A stretch of DNA of 64,000 bases from Mesorhizobium sp. LMG 17147 (GCF_024297145.1 NZ_JANCTC010000005.1:186001-250000); one strand, 5' to 3'; positions 44,541 to 55,499 are shown, numbered from the stretch's first letter. Translations and numbers: made by a program. The notes: generated by a model not told the origin, from the sequence alone.

Positions 44541-44906
44541 TCACGCCGGCCTGTAGGCGACGGCTTCGACCTCGATCTTGATGTCGATCATAAGCCGTGA
44601 CTCCACCGTCGTGCGTGCCGGCGGATCTTTCGGGAAATGCCGGGCGTAGACGGTGTTGAAGATGCCGAAATCGCGCGCGTCCTCGAGCCAGACCGTCGTC
44701 TTGACCACGTCGTCGAGCGTGCAGCCGGCCAGCGCCAGTGCCGCCTTGACGTTCGACAGCACCTGTTCGGTCTGCTCGGCGATGCCGCCCTTGACCACCA
44801 GCCCGTCGCTGCCGACCGGCACCTGGCCTGAGACATAGACGAAATCGCCGGCCCTGACCGCCGGCGACAACGGCACATGGGATTTTCCGAAACACTGCTT
44901 GGGCAA
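44541..44906 (-). CDS. RidA family protein, TTG start
   Basis: 121 residues. AGGAGG (44912-44917, minus strand) lies five bases before a TTG at 44906, which starts the family-typical MPKQCFGKSHVPLSPAVRAGDFVYVSGQVPV; the upstream ATG at 44987 would add a non-conserved tail. The C-terminal VESRLMIDIKIEVEAVAY is the RidA end. It lies ahead of the amidohydrolase gene, and may remove reactive products of amide breakdown. Confidence 0.86.
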   Translation of the reverse strand: MPKQCFGKSHVPLSPAVRAGDFVYVSGQVPVGSDGLVVKGGIAEQTEQVLSNVKAALALAGCTLDDVVKTTVWLEDARDFGIFNTVYARHFPKDPPARTTVESRLMIDIKIEVEAVAYRPA

Positions 44907-45084
44907 GGGGGCCTCCTGTCTAGGTCCTTTGGGTGAACGCGCGATGCTGCGAGAGATTGGGGGCGGCTGCACGCCATCGATCCACATTTTGAAAGCCTAT
45001 ATCGCTTTGCTGCGGTAACGCCAGAACGATCACCGCCCTTGCTGATCCTTCGCGCCAGCGTCTGGACCCGCGACACCAGCCGGC

Positions 45085-45513
45085 TCAGCGGTCGATCCGC
45101 GTCGACAGGATGATCGACGACGACGTCCGCTCGACCCCGTCCATGGCGCCGATCTGGTCGAGGAGCGTGTCGAGATCCCTGATCGACGGCGCTTCGACGA
45201 CAACGATCATGTCGAAATTGCCGCTGACCGAGTGCAGGGTTCGAACCGGTGCCAGCGCCTGCAGGCTGCGCACCACCTTGTCGGCGAGCTTGGGGGTGAC
45301 GGTAAGCAGGACATGCGCCCTGACCAGCCCCTGTTCGTAGTCGGGCGAAAGCCTGACACCGTAGCCGGTGATGATGCCGCGCTGTTCCAGCCGCTCGATC
45401 CGGCTCTGCACCGTGGTCCGCGACACGCCCAGCCGCCGCGCCAGTTCGGCGGTCGAGGCGCGTGCATTGATGCGCAGCAGGGAAAGTAGAGCCTGGTCGG
45501 CATCGCTGAGCAT
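45085..45513 (-). CDS. Lrp/AsnC family transcriptional regulator
   Basis: 142 residues: N-terminal HTH (STAELARRLGVSRTTVQSRIERLEQRG) and C-terminal RAM ligand domain (VRTLHSVSGNFDMIVVVEA, GVERTSSSIILST). It is divergent from the saccharopine-dehydrogenase-like gene (124 bp between the starts), so it likely senses an amino acid such as lysine and controls that gene and itself. ATG 45513 is used; the ATG at 45543 would add ten residues. Confidence 0.92.
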   Translation of the reverse strand: MLSDADQALLSLLRINARASTAELARRLGVSRTTVQSRIERLEQRGIITGYGVRLSPDYEQGLVRAHVLLTVTPKLADKVVRSLQALAPVRTLHSVSGNFDMIVVVEAPSIRDLDTLLDQIGAMDGVERTSSSIILSTRIDR

Positions 45514-45636
45514 TTCGACGAACCTTGCCGGCACATTGCACAAAGAGAGACTGCGTTTCGTACAGTCTCACGCTTCCTTTCGACAGGCAAGCTGCGATTC
45601 TAGCCATCAATCCAATGTTGGTGCGAGGGACCTGTC

Positions 45637-46740
45637 ATGAAGGAAATCATCGTCGTCGGCGCCGGCAAGATCGGCTCGACCATTGCCGAGATGCTGGCTT
45701 CCACGGGCAACTACCATGTCACGCTCGTCGACCGCTCGGCGGCGCAGCTCGGCGCGGCCGAACTGCCTGAAACGGTCGAGACGCTGGAACTCGACATCGA
45801 AGCCGCCGGCACCCTCGAAGCGGCCTTGGCCGGCAAATTCGCGGTGCTCAGCGCCGCGCCCTTCCATCTGACCACGCGCATCGCGGAGGCGGCGGCCAGT
45901 GCCGGCGTGCACTATCTCGATCTGACCGAGGACGTCGTCAGCACCAGGCGCGTCAAGGAGCTGGCGCGCTCCGGCAGCAGCGCCTTCATTCCGCAATGCG
46001 GCCTGGCGCCGGGCTTCATCTCGATCGTTGCCAACGACCTCGCCAGCCGCTTCGACACGCTGGAGAGCGTGCGCATGCGGGTTGGCGCGCTGCCGCAGTA
46101 CCCGTCGAACGCGCTGAACTACAATCTGACCTGGAGCACCGACGGCGTCATCAACGAATATTGCGAGCCTTGCGAGGCGATCGTCGAAGGCGAGCTGATC
46201 GAGGTGCCGCCACTCGAGGAGCGCGAGGAGTTCTCGCTCGACGGCGTCACCTATGAGGCGTTCAACACCTCGGGCGGGCTGGGCACGCTGGCCGAAACGC
46301 TGAAAGGCAGGGTGCGCACGCTGAATTACCGCACCATCCGTTATCCCGGCCATGCCGCGATCATGAAGGCGCTGCTCAACGACCTCGGCCTGCGCCACCG
46401 CCGCGACGTGCTGAAGGACATTTTCGAAAGCGCCCTGCCGGCAACGCTGCAGGACGTGGTTATCGTCTTCGTCACCGTCAGCGGCCGCAAGAACGGCCGT
46501 CTGCTGCAGGAGACCTATGCCAACAAGATCTACGCCAGGCGCGACGGCGAAAAGGTGCGCAGCGCCATCCAGATCACCACCGCATCGGCGATCTGCGCCG
46601 TGCTCGACATGCTCGCCGACGGCACCTTGCCGGCAAGAGGTTTCATCAAGCAGGAGGACATCGCGCTGGACGCTTTTCTGGCCAACCGATTCGGCCGCGC
46701 CTATGCGCAGCACGAGATGGTTAGCCGGCTTGCGGGGTGA
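45637..46740 (+). CDS. saccharopine dehydrogenase family protein
   Basis: 367 residues. The N-terminal Rossmann motif reads IIVVGAGKIGSTIAEMLAS, followed by SAAPFHLTTRIAEAAASAGVHYLDLTED and CGLAPGFISIVANDLA, as in lysine-related saccharopine reductase/dehydrogenase-like proteins. It would work in lysine or a related amino acid's breakdown with NAD(P). Divergent Lrp regulator as noted. Full length with no odd parts. Confidence 0.9.
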   Translation: MKEIIVVGAGKIGSTIAEMLASTGNYHVTLVDRSAAQLGAAELPETVETLELDIEAAGTLEAALAGKFAVLSAAPFHLTTRIAEAAASAGVHYLDLTEDVVSTRRVKELARSGSSAFIPQCGLAPGFISIVANDLASRFDTLESVRMRVGALPQYPSNALNYNLTWSTDGVINEYCEPCEAIVEGELIEVPPLEEREEFSLDGVTYEAFNTSGGLGTLAETLKGRVRTLNYRTIRYPGHAAIMKALLNDLGLRHRRDVLKDIFESALPATLQDVVIVFVTVSGRKNGRLLQETYANKIYARRDGEKVRSAIQITTASAICAVLDMLADGTLPARGFIKQEDIALDAFLANRFGRAYAQHEMVSRLAG

Positions 46741-46748
46741 GCTGCGTA

Positions 46749-46898
46749 ATCTCCCCCCTCGAGGGGGAGACGTCGCCGAAGGCGACAGAGGGGGTCGCCT
46801 CGCGAAGAGCGCCAACCTCCATCTGTCGCAAGGGAGGTCGCATCCAGTCGAACCGACCCCCTCTGGCCTGCCGGCCATCTCCCCCTCAAGGGGGGAGA
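46749..46898. repeat. large palindromic intergenic repeat
   Basis: CTCCCCCCTCGAGGGGGAGA at the left and CTCCCCCTCAAGGGGGGAGA at the right enclose GAAGGCGACAGAGGGGGTCG and its partner CGACCCCCTCTGGCCTGCCGGC. A related, slightly changed copy is at 53427-53595. It lies between the convergent saccharopine-dehydrogenase-like gene and lpd. Confidence 0.75.
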
Positions 46899-46908
46899 GC
46901 GCGAGCCC

Positions 46909-48306
46909 TCAAACATGCAGCGCATGCCCCAGCGCCTTGAGCGCCGCTTCCTGAAAACCCTCGCCCTGTGTCGGATGGGCATGGATCGTCCCGGCGATAT
47001 CCTCCAGCGTCGCGCCCATCTCCAGCGCTAGGCCAAAGGCCGTAGATAATTCCGACACGCCCTGGCCGACGGCCTGGATGCCCAGCACCAGATGGTTGTC
47101 GGCGCGGGCAACGACCCGGACGAACCCGTCCTCGCCCAACTTCGTCATCGCCCGGCCATTGGCGGTGAAGGGAAACAGTCCGACCTTGATCTCGCCACGC
47201 GTCTTGGCCTCTTCCGGCGACAGGCCTGCGGCGACCAGCTCCGGATCGGTGAAGCAGACAGCCGGGATCGCTCGTCTGTCCCAGCTGCGCCTGTGGCCGG
47301 CGACGATCTCGGCGACCATTTCGCCTTGCGCCATCGCCCGGTGCGCCAGCATCGGCTCGCCGGTGACGTCGCCAATGGCAAAGATACCGCGCATCGAGCT
47401 GCGGCACTGGTCGTCGATGCGGATGAAGGGGCCGGCCATGTCGAGGTCGATCTGCTCCAACCCCCAGCCTTCGGTCACCGGCTTGCGACCGACCGTGACC
47501 AGGACCTTGTCGGCAGCGATCTTGCCGTTCTTGCCGCCATTCGTCTCGACCAGCAGCGCGTCGCGCTTGGTGGACAGCCCCTTGGCCTTGGCGTTCACGA
47601 GCACCTCGATGCCCAACTCGGCCAGCCGCTTAACCACCGGCCGGGTCAGTTCCGCATCGTATTGTGCCAGCACGCGCGGCAACGCCTCGACCACGGTCAC
47701 CTTGGCGCCCAGCTTGGCAAAGGCGATGCCGAGTTCCAGCCCGATATAGCCGCCGCCGACCACCGCCAGCCTCGCCGGAACTTCGCTCAGCGCCAGCGCC
47801 TCGGTCGACGAAATGACCGGTCCGCCGAATGGCAACGATGGCAGTTCGACCGGCGCCGAGCCGGTCGCGATCACCACCGTTTCGGCGCGGATCACCTGCA
47901 TGCCGATCTCGGTCTCGACGGCAACGGTCTTTCCGTCGCGAAATGTCGCCCAGCCATGCACCGTCTTCACGCCAGCTTTCTTCAGCAGGCCGGCAACACC
48001 GTTGTTCAGCCGGCTAACGATGCCATCTTTCCAGGCCATAGTGCCGGCGAGATCAAGCGATGGTGCGGCGATTGCAATGCCGAGCGGGTTCTTGCCGCTG
48101 GCCATGTGCGAGAGCTTCTGGAACTCTTCGGCCGCATGAATCAGCGCCTTGGACGGGATGCAGCCGACATTGAGACAGGTGCCGCCCGGTCTGCCGAACT
48201 CGACGATAACCGTATCGATGCCGAGCTGCCCGGCACGGATAGCGCAGACATAGCCACCCGGACCAGCGCCGATGACCAGCAGCTTGCAGGAGATTTCCTT
48301 CATCAT
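46909..48306 (-). CDS. dihydrolipoyl dehydrogenase (E3) of the branched-chain 2-oxoacid dehydrogenase
   Basis: 465 residues (ATG 48306 or 48303). FAD site [18 protein letters not shown], redox-active disulfide G-G-T-C44-L-N-V-G-C49, NAD site [13 protein letters not shown], and the C-terminal dimerisation part with H-P-T-Q-G-E ([14 protein letters not shown]). It re-oxidises the lipoyl groups of the E2 component encoded upstream and passes electrons to NAD. Last gene of the bkd operon, after a 102-bp gap. Confidence 0.95.
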   Translation of the reverse strand: MMKEISCKLLVIGAGPGGYVCAIRAGQLGIDTVIVEFGRPGGTCLNVGCIPSKALIHAAEEFQKLSHMASGKNPLGIAIAAPSLDLAGTMAWKDGIVSRLNNGVAGLLKKAGVKTVHGWATFRDGKTVAVETEIGMQVIRAETVVIATGSAPVELPSLPFGGPVISSTEALALSEVPARLAVVGGGYIGLELGIAFAKLGAKVTVVEALPRVLAQYDAELTRPVVKRLAELGIEVLVNAKAKGLSTKRDALLVETNGGKNGKIAADKVLVTVGRKPVTEGWGLEQIDLDMAGPFIRIDDQCRSSMRGIFAIGDVTGEPMLAHRAMAQGEMVAEIVAGHRRSWDRRAIPAVCFTDPELVAAGLSPEEAKTRGEIKVGLFPFTANGRAMTKLGEDGFVRVVARADNHLVLGIQAVGQGVSELSTAFGLALEMGATLEDIAGTIHAHPTQGEGFQEAALKALGHALHV

Positions 48307-48408
48307 GTCACGCTAGTTCCTCTCGACGGTACAGGACTTTGAGGCCGGAGGGACAGAAGGATCGCCACTCCACTCATTCTGCGCCGCTGCAATCCTCCGC
48401 CCACGGGT

Positions 48409-49782
48409 CTAATCCACAAAAATCAACGCCGGCGTCTCGAGCAGCGTCTTGATGCGCTGGATGAACACCGCAGCGTCCCAGCCGTCGACGACGCGATGGT
48501 CGAAGCTGGAGGACAGGTTCATCATCTTGCGCGGGATGAACTGGCTGCCGTCCCATACCGGCCGCACCATCATCTTGTTGACGCCGATGATCGCCACTTC
48601 CGGGTGATTGATCACCGGCGTCGTCGCCACGCCACCCATGGCGCCGAGCGACGTGATGGTGATGGTCGAGCCCGAGAGCTCGTCGCGCGTCGCCGTGCCG
48701 GACTTTGCCGCCTCGGCCAGCCTGACAACCTCGGCTGCACAGTCCCAGATGTCGCGCGCCTCGGCGTGCTTGACCACCGGCACCATCAGCCCCGCAGGCG
48801 TCTGCGCCGCGATGCCGATATGGACGCCGCCATGCTGGTGGACGATGCCGGCTTGGTCGTCGAACAGCGCATTGAGGTTCGGCTGGTCGGCAACGGCCTT
48901 GACCATCGCCCGCATCAGGAACGGCAGCAGCGTCAGCTTCGGCCTGTCCGCGCCCGGCCGCTTCTCCTTGTTGAGCGCGGCGCGCAAATCCTCGAGCGCG
49001 GTGACGTCGATCTCCTCGACATAGGTGATGTGCGGGATGCGCGACTTGGCCAGCGTCATCTTCTCGGCGATCTTTCGCCTGAGCCCGACTATCTTGATGT
49101 CCTCGACCGCCTCGTTACGGGCGAGACCAGGGGCCTTCGCCAGCTGTGGTCCGCGTGCCAGGAACGCGTCGATGTCCTCATGCCGGATGCGACCGGCCGG
49201 GCCGGTTCCCGGGACCTGCCGAAGGTCGATGCCGGCCTCTTTCGCCCTGAGGCGGACGGCCGGCGAGGCCAGTGGCTTTTCTCCCTCGGGACGCGGCGCG
49301 CTGTTGACCTTTGACCTGGCGCCGTCATCCTCGGGCTTGTCCCGAGGATCTACCGACCTCTCGGAACTGATCGCGTCATATCCGTGTGGGACGGCAGATC
49401 CTCGGGACAAGCCCGAGGATGACGGCGCCAAATTGGGTAATGACGGCCCCAAGCCCGAGGACGGGCGAGCCCGCCCATCGTCAGGGGTACCCTCCGCCGT
49501 AACGTCTGCAAGCGTCGCGCCAACCCTGACGTTCCCCTCGCCCGCCACCCTCAGCCTGACAATCGGCGAGCCGATCGCCACAGTGTCGCCGATCTCGGCG
49601 CCAAGCCAGAGGATCTCGCCATCGACGGGCGAAGGAATTTCGACCGTCGCCTTGTCGGTCATGACCGCGGCAAGCACGGCGTCCTCGCGCACGAGATCGC
49701 CGACCTTGACCTGCCATTCGACCAGCTCGGCCTCGGCGACGCCTTCGCCGACATCGGGCAGCTTGATGACATATTCGCCCAT
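48409..49782 (-). CDS. bkdB: branched-chain 2-oxoacid dehydrogenase E2 (lipoamide acyltransferase)
   Basis: 457 residues. Lipoyl domain with K44 (MTDKATVEIP), linker, peripheral-subunit-binding domain (SPAVRLRAKEAGIDLRQVPGTGPAGRI, about 170-200) and catalytic domain with H429 (FDHRVVDGWD). It transfers branched acyl groups to CoA. Odd: about residues 118-155 of the linker are encoded by the palindromic repeat at 49319-49428, giving the peptide SSSGLSRGS...DPRDKPEDDGA. The reading frame stays open. Start ATG 49782; the ATG at 49857 overlaps the E1 beta gene. Confidence 0.95.
   Translation of the reverse strand: MGEYVIKLPDVGEGVAEAELVEWQVKVGDLVREDAVLAAVMTDKATVEIPSPVDGEILWLGAEIGDTVAIGSPIVRLRVAGEGNVRVGATLADVTAEGTPDDGRARPSSGLGPSLPNLAPSSSGLSRGSAVPHGYDAISSERSVDPRDKPEDDGARSKVNSAPRPEGEKPLASPAVRLRAKEAGIDLRQVPGTGPAGRIRHEDIDAFLARGPQLAKAPGLARNEAVEDIKIVGLRRKIAEKMTLAKSRIPHITYVEEIDVTALEDLRAALNKEKRPGADRPKLTLLPFLMRAMVKAVADQPNLNALFDDQAGIVHQHGGVHIGIAAQTPAGLMVPVVKHAEARDIWDCAAEVVRLAEAAKSGTATRDELSGSTITITSLGAMGGVATTPVINHPEVAIIGVNKMMVRPVWDGSQFIPRKMMNLSSSFDHRVVDGWDAAVFIQRIKTLLETPALIFVD
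49319..49428. repeat. perfect palindromic repeat element inside the E2 gene
   Basis: Arms 49319-49351 and 49396-49428 are perfect 33-bp inverted copies around a 44-bp loop; each arm also has its own CCTCGGG-N5-CCCGAGG palindrome. The core recurs in the intergenic element at 828-985. The element lies in the flexible linker between the lipoyl and subunit-binding domains. Confidence 0.92.
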
Positions 49783-49793
49783 CGTCTTCCCCC

Positions 49794-50807
49794 TCAGGCT
49801 TCCATCGTTTCGATGAGCGCGCGGCCTAGCCGGGCGGGACCGGGAAAATAGTCCCACTCCTGCGCATGCGGATAGGGCGTGTCCCAGCCGGTGACCCGCG
49901 CCACCGGCGCTTCCAGATGGTAGAAGCAGTTCTCCTGAACCAGCGCCGAAAGTTCGGCGCCGAAGCCGGATGTCAGCGTCGCCTCATGCACGACCACGCA
50001 GCGCCCGGTCTTGTTGACCGAGGCGACGATCGTCTCGAGATCCAGCGGCAGCAGCGTCCTCAGATCGATGATCTCGGCATCGATGCCGGTCTCCTCGGCT
50101 GCTGCTTGGGCGACATAGACCATCGTGCCGTAGGCAAGCACGGTAACTGCCGCACCAGGCCGCCGGATCACCGCCTTGCCGAGCGGCACCGTGTAGTGGC
50201 CATCGGCGACTTCGCCGAGCTGATGTTTCGACCATGGCGTCACCGGCCGCTCGTGATGACCGTCGAAGGGGCCGTTATACAGCCGCTTCGGCTCTAGGAA
50301 GATCACCGGGTCGGGATCCTCGATCGCTGCGATCAGCAGGCCCTTGGCGTCGTGCGGATTGGACGGAACCACGACTTTCAGGCCGGAGACATGGGTGAAC
50401 AGCGCCTCCGGGCTCTGGCTGTGGGTCTGGCCTCCAAAGATGCCGCCGCCGGTCGGCATTCTCACGACGATCGGGCAGGTGAAATCGCCGTTCGACCGGT
50501 AGCGCAGCCGCGCTGCTTCCGAGACGATCTGGTCATAGGCCGGATAAACATAGTCGGCAAACTGCACCTCGACGCAAGGCTTCAGCCCATAGGCCGCCAT
50601 GCCGATGGCCGCGCCGACAATCCCGGATTCGCTGATCGGCGCATCGAAGCAGCGGCCCTTGCCGTATTTCGCCTGCAGGCCTTGTGTGCAGCGGAAGACG
50701 CCGCCGAAGAAGCCGACATCCTCGCCGAACACGATGACGCGTTCGTCGCGCGCCATCGACACGTCCATGGCGTCGCGGATCGCCTCAATCATGGTCCGCC
50801 GGGGCAT
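49794..50807 (-). CDS. bkdA2: branched-chain 2-oxoacid dehydrogenase E1 beta subunit
   Basis: 337 residues with the transketolase-like pyrimidine-binding part (VIVFGEDVGFFGGVFRCTQGL, ISESGIVGAAIGMAAYG, QFADYVYPAYDQI) and the C-terminal transketolase domain (VVVHEATLTSGFGAEL). Together with E1 alpha it decarboxylates the 2-oxo acids of Val, Leu and Ile using thiamine diphosphate. It starts two bases after the E1 alpha stop. Confidence 0.95.
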   Translation of the reverse strand: MPRRTMIEAIRDAMDVSMARDERVIVFGEDVGFFGGVFRCTQGLQAKYGKGRCFDAPISESGIVGAAIGMAAYGLKPCVEVQFADYVYPAYDQIVSEAARLRYRSNGDFTCPIVVRMPTGGGIFGGQTHSQSPEALFTHVSGLKVVVPSNPHDAKGLLIAAIEDPDPVIFLEPKRLYNGPFDGHHERPVTPWSKHQLGEVADGHYTVPLGKAVIRRPGAAVTVLAYGTMVYVAQAAAEETGIDAEIIDLRTLLPLDLETIVASVNKTGRCVVVHEATLTSGFGAELSALVQENCFYHLEAPVARVTGWDTPYPHAQEWDYFPGPARLGRALIETMEA

Positions 50808-50809
50808 GG

Positions 50810-52318
<1,509 letters not shown>

Positions 52319-52381
52319 TCTCGATACAATCCCGCCAATCCCTCCGTTCACCCCGCGCCCGCCTCGTGCTAATCAGCGCCC

Positions 52382-53428
52382 ATGGCACAGAAGAAAGCAT
52401 ACGAAGTCGATGCATGGCTCGCGAAGCCGGATCCGCGCGTCTCGATCGTGCTGCTTTACGGTCCCGATCGCGGGCTGGTTGCTGAGCGGGCAAAGGCCTT
52501 TGCCGCCAAGACCGGCCTGCCGCTTGACGATCCGTTCTCGGTGGTCAGGCTGGACGGTTCGGAAGTCGATCGCGACGAGGGCCGCCTGCTCGACGAGGCC
52601 CGCACCGTGCCGATGTTTTCGGAGCGGCGCCTGCTATGGGTGCGCAATGCCGGCGCCCAAAAGGCGCTTGCCGACGACGTCAAGGCGCTGATGTCGGAGC
52701 CCGCGCGGGACGCCATCATCCTTATCGAGGCCGGCGACCTGAAGAAGGGCGTCGGCCTGCGCGCCGTGGTGGAGGCGGCGGATAATGCCATGGCATTGCC
52801 TTGCTATGCCGATGAAGCCAGGGATATCGACACGGTCATCGACGACGAACTGCGCAAGGCCGGCATGTCGATGACGCTGGAGGCCCGGCAGGCGCTGCGC
52901 CGCAATCTCGGCGGCGACCGGCTGGCCTCGCGCGGCGAGATCGAAAAGCTTGTGCTTTATGCGCATGGCCAGGCCGAAATCGGCCTTGACGACGTCAAGG
53001 CGACGTCTGGCGACGTCTCAGGCCTCTCCTTCGATGCGGCGGTGGACGCCCTGCTCGAAGGCAGGATCGCCGACTTCGACACCGCCTTTACCCGCCATTG
53101 CCAGTCCGGCGGCCAGCCCTTCCTGGTGCTTTCATCGGCGATGCGGCAGCTGCAGACGATCCAGGCCATGCGCGGCCAGATGGACGCCGGCGGCCGCAAT
53201 GCCGCTTCGGTCGTTGCCGCGGCGCGCCCGCCGGTTTTTTTCTCCCGGCGCAAGCTGGTGGAGAAAGCCCTCGAACGCTGGAGCAGCGAAGCGCTCGGCC
53301 GCGCACTCAACCGCCTGCAGACGGCGGTCCTGCAGACACGCCGGAGGCCGGATCTGTCGGTCGCGCTGGCGCGCCAGGCCCTGCTCGGCATTGCCGTGGA
53401 GAGCGCAAGGCTGGCGCAGCGAGCCTGA
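52382..53428 (+). CDS. holA: DNA polymerase III delta subunit
   Basis: 348 residues: N-terminal AAA-like part (IVLLYGPDRGLVAERAKAFA, then VPMFSERRLLWVRNAG and AIILIEAGDLKKGVGLRAVVE) and helical C-terminal collar part (LVLSSAMRQLQTIQAMRGQM, ARPPVFFSRRKLVEKALERW). Delta opens the beta clamp within the clamp loader during replication. In most alphaproteobacteria it lies behind lptE and leuS, here it stands alone between the bkd operon and parB. Confidence 0.93.
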   Translation: MAQKKAYEVDAWLAKPDPRVSIVLLYGPDRGLVAERAKAFAAKTGLPLDDPFSVVRLDGSEVDRDEGRLLDEARTVPMFSERRLLWVRNAGAQKALADDVKALMSEPARDAIILIEAGDLKKGVGLRAVVEAADNAMALPCYADEARDIDTVIDDELRKAGMSMTLEARQALRRNLGGDRLASRGEIEKLVLYAHGQAEIGLDDVKATSGDVSGLSFDAAVDALLEGRIADFDTAFTRHCQSGGQPFLVLSSAMRQLQTIQAMRGQMDAGGRNAASVVAAARPPVFFSRRKLVEKALERWSSEALGRALNRLQTAVLQTRRRPDLSVALARQALLGIAVESARLAQRA

Positions 53429-53595
53429 TCTCCCCCTTCGAGGGGGAGACGTCGCCGAAGGCGACAGAGGGGTCGGCGAGCGCAAGGCGCCAGCGCCTTC
53501 CGCGACGACAGACGACGTGGGCGCTTGATGTGAGACGACCCCTTCTGGCCTGCCGGGCATTGCTCCCGTTATAGTGACTCCCTCAAGGGGGAGAT
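53427..53595. repeat. palindromic intergenic repeat, second copy
   Basis: CTCCCCCTTCGAGGGGGAGA, then GTCGCCGAAGGCGACAGAGGGG and, far right, CGACCCCTTCTGGCCTGCCGG and CCTCAAGGGGGAGA match the layout of the element at 46749-46898. The right arm is broken by about 14 extra bases (53558-53580), so this copy is decaying. The 130 bases after it up to parB are AT-richer and hold no clear feature. Confidence 0.7.
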
Positions 53596-53725
53596 TGACG
53601 GCTTCAGCGATTTCGCCAACCGCCAATGTCTCAAAGAGAAAACGGCCGACGCAATGGCTGGCCTTTATTGACTCACTTAGTCTACTTCATTTGCCGGCTA
53701 AATACCGCGATCTTTAGTAGCCTAC

Positions 53726-54607
53726 CTACTCCCGCTTCAGCCTTCGGCAAAGCTCGTCAAGCTGCTCCAGCGTCCGGTAAGCGACGCTGATCACGCCGCC
53801 GCGCTGGTTGTGCTCGATCGTGACGATCATGCCGATCGTATTGGTCATCAATTTTTCCAGCGCCAGCGTGTCGGCATCCTTTTGCGGCGGCGCTGCGGGC
53901 GGGCGCTTTGCCGCCGGCGCGCCGACCGGCATTTGCGCCAGCGCCTCGGCCTGACGCACCGAAAGCCCTTCATCGATGATCCGCTTGGCGAGCCCGGCCG
54001 GGTCGTCGGCCGTCACCAGGGTACGGGCGTGGCCTGCCGAGAGCGCGCCGTCGACCAGCATGTCGCGGATCACGTCGGGCAGCTTGAGCAGTCTCAACGT
54101 GTTGGCGACATGGCTGCGGCTCTTGCCGATCACCTGGCCGAGATCGGCCTGGGTGTAGCCGTGGTCGTCGATCAGCTGCTGGTAGCCCAACGCTTCCTCG
54201 ACCGGGTTGAGGTCGGTGCGCTGGACGTTTTCGATGATCGCCAGCTCGAGCGCCGTGCGGTCGTTGACGTCGCGTACGATGATCGGGATTTCGGTCAGCC
54301 CGGCGCGTTGCGCCGCGCGCCAACGACGCTCGCCGGCGATGATCTCGTAGCGGCCCGTTTGGGTTTTCGACGGCCGCGCCACCACCGGCTGCACCACGCC
54401 ATGTTCGCGGATCGACTGGGCGAGGTCGGTCAGGTCGGCGTCGCCAAAATGCCGGCGCGGGTTCTTGGGGTTGGGGCTGAGGAACTCGATCGGCACCTTG
54501 CCGTCGGCCGCCAGCCCGGGCTTTTCCGGAGCCGCCGGGCGATCGATTTCGCCGATCAGCGCCGCCAGTCCCCGTCCCAGTCTTTTTCTCGAAGGGTCTT
54601 CGTTCAT
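53726..54607 (-). CDS. parB: chromosome partitioning protein ParB
   Basis: 293 residues: CTPase/ParB-N domain with the arginine patch GERRWRAAQRAGL, HTH for parS binding (TQADLGQVIGKSRSHVANTLRLL) and C-terminal dimerisation domain (QRGGVISVAYRTLEQLDELCRRL). It loads on parS sites, four candidates for which are seen at 56082-58264, and spreads as a clamp. Operon with parA (40 bp upstream). Confidence 0.97.
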   Translation of the reverse strand: MNEDPSRKRLGRGLAALIGEIDRPAAPEKPGLAADGKVPIEFLSPNPKNPRRHFGDADLTDLAQSIREHGVVQPVVARPSKTQTGRYEIIAGERRWRAAQRAGLTEIPIIVRDVNDRTALELAIIENVQRTDLNPVEEALGYQQLIDDHGYTQADLGQVIGKSRSHVANTLRLLKLPDVIRDMLVDGALSAGHARTLVTADDPAGLAKRIIDEGLSVRQAEALAQMPVGAPAAKRPPAAPPQKDADTLALEKLMTNTIGMIVTIEHNQRGGVISVAYRTLEQLDELCRRLKRE

Positions 54608-54647
54608 CGTCCGTCCAGATCGTTTCGGTGTCGAATCGGCTTATCGT

Positions 54648-55448
54648 TCAGGCGGCCCGCAATTTGCGCTCGCGGCGGATCACTTCCGAGGCAAGCTGCA
54701 GATAGGCCTGGCTGCCCGAGCATTTGAGGTCGTAGAGAATCGCCGGCTTGCCATAGGACGGCGCCTCGGAAACGCGGACATTGCGCGGAATGACGGTCTC
54801 ATAGACCTTGTCGCCCATATGCGCCCGGACATCCTGCACCACCTGGTTGGCGAGATTGTTGCGGCCGTCAAACATGGTTAGCACGATGCCCTGGATCGTC
54901 AGGTCGGGGTTGATCGAACGGCGCACCTGCTCGACCGTCTCCAAAAGCTGGCTCAGGCCCTCCAGCGCGAAAAACTCGCACTGCAGCGGCACCAGCACCG
55001 AATCTGCCGCAGCCATCGAATTCAGTGTCAGCAGGTTGAGCGAGGGCGGGCAATCGATCAGCACATAGCCGAAATTGGCCGAGCGCGCGGCCGAAGCCCG
55101 CAGCGCGTTGCGCAGCCGCAGCACCCGATCCGGCGCCGAGGCGATTTCCATCTCGATGCCGAGCAGGTCGAGCGTCGACGGCACGATCGACAGGCCGGGC
55201 ACCGCCGTCGGGATTGCCGCCGCTTCGAGGTCCAGTTCGCCGGTCAGCACATCATAGGAGGAGACGGTGCGGTCGCGCCGGTCGATGCCAAGCCCGGTGC
55301 TGGCGTTGCCCTGCGGGTCGAGGTCGACGATCAGCACCTGTTCGCCTATGGCCGCCAATGCGGTGGCCAGGTTGATGGCCGTCGTCGTCTTGCCGACGCC
55401 GCCTTTCTGGTTGGCGACGGTGATGATTCGGGGGCCGTTCTTCATCAT
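54648..55448 (-). CDS. parA: chromosome partitioning ATPase ParA (Soj)
   Basis: 266 residues from ATG 55448 (55445 also possible). Deviant Walker A KGGVGKTTTAINLA, Walker A' DCPPSLNLLT, and Walker B VLIVDLDPQGNASTGLG. It binds DNA non-specifically in the ATP state and moves ParB-parS complexes. Follows rsmG by 51 bp that include a perfect 17-bp tandem repeat. Confidence 0.97.
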   Translation of the reverse strand: MMKNGPRIITVANQKGGVGKTTTAINLATALAAIGEQVLIVDLDPQGNASTGLGIDRRDRTVSSYDVLTGELDLEAAAIPTAVPGLSIVPSTLDLLGIEMEIASAPDRVLRLRNALRASAARSANFGYVLIDCPPSLNLLTLNSMAAADSVLVPLQCEFFALEGLSQLLETVEQVRRSINPDLTIQGIVLTMFDGRNNLANQVVQDVRAHMGDKVYETVIPRNVRVSEAPSYGKPAILYDLKCSGSQAYLQLASEVIRRERKLRAA

Positions 55449-55456
55449 GGGTCTAT

Positions 55457-55490
55457 GCCAGAAATTCATTTGGGCCAGAAATTCATTTGG
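55457..55490. repeat. 17-bp perfect tandem duplication
   Basis: GCCAGAAATTCATTTGG occurs twice without gap at 55457-55473 and 55474-55490, just between parA start and rsmG stop. It lies in the leader of parA on the minus strand. Confidence 0.9.
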
Positions 55491-55499
55491 GGTCGCCGG

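Noticed and set aside
46749..46898. Possible CRISPR-like repeat array
   Set aside because: The repeats are inverted arms of one palindrome, not spaced direct repeats, and no cas gene is in the window.
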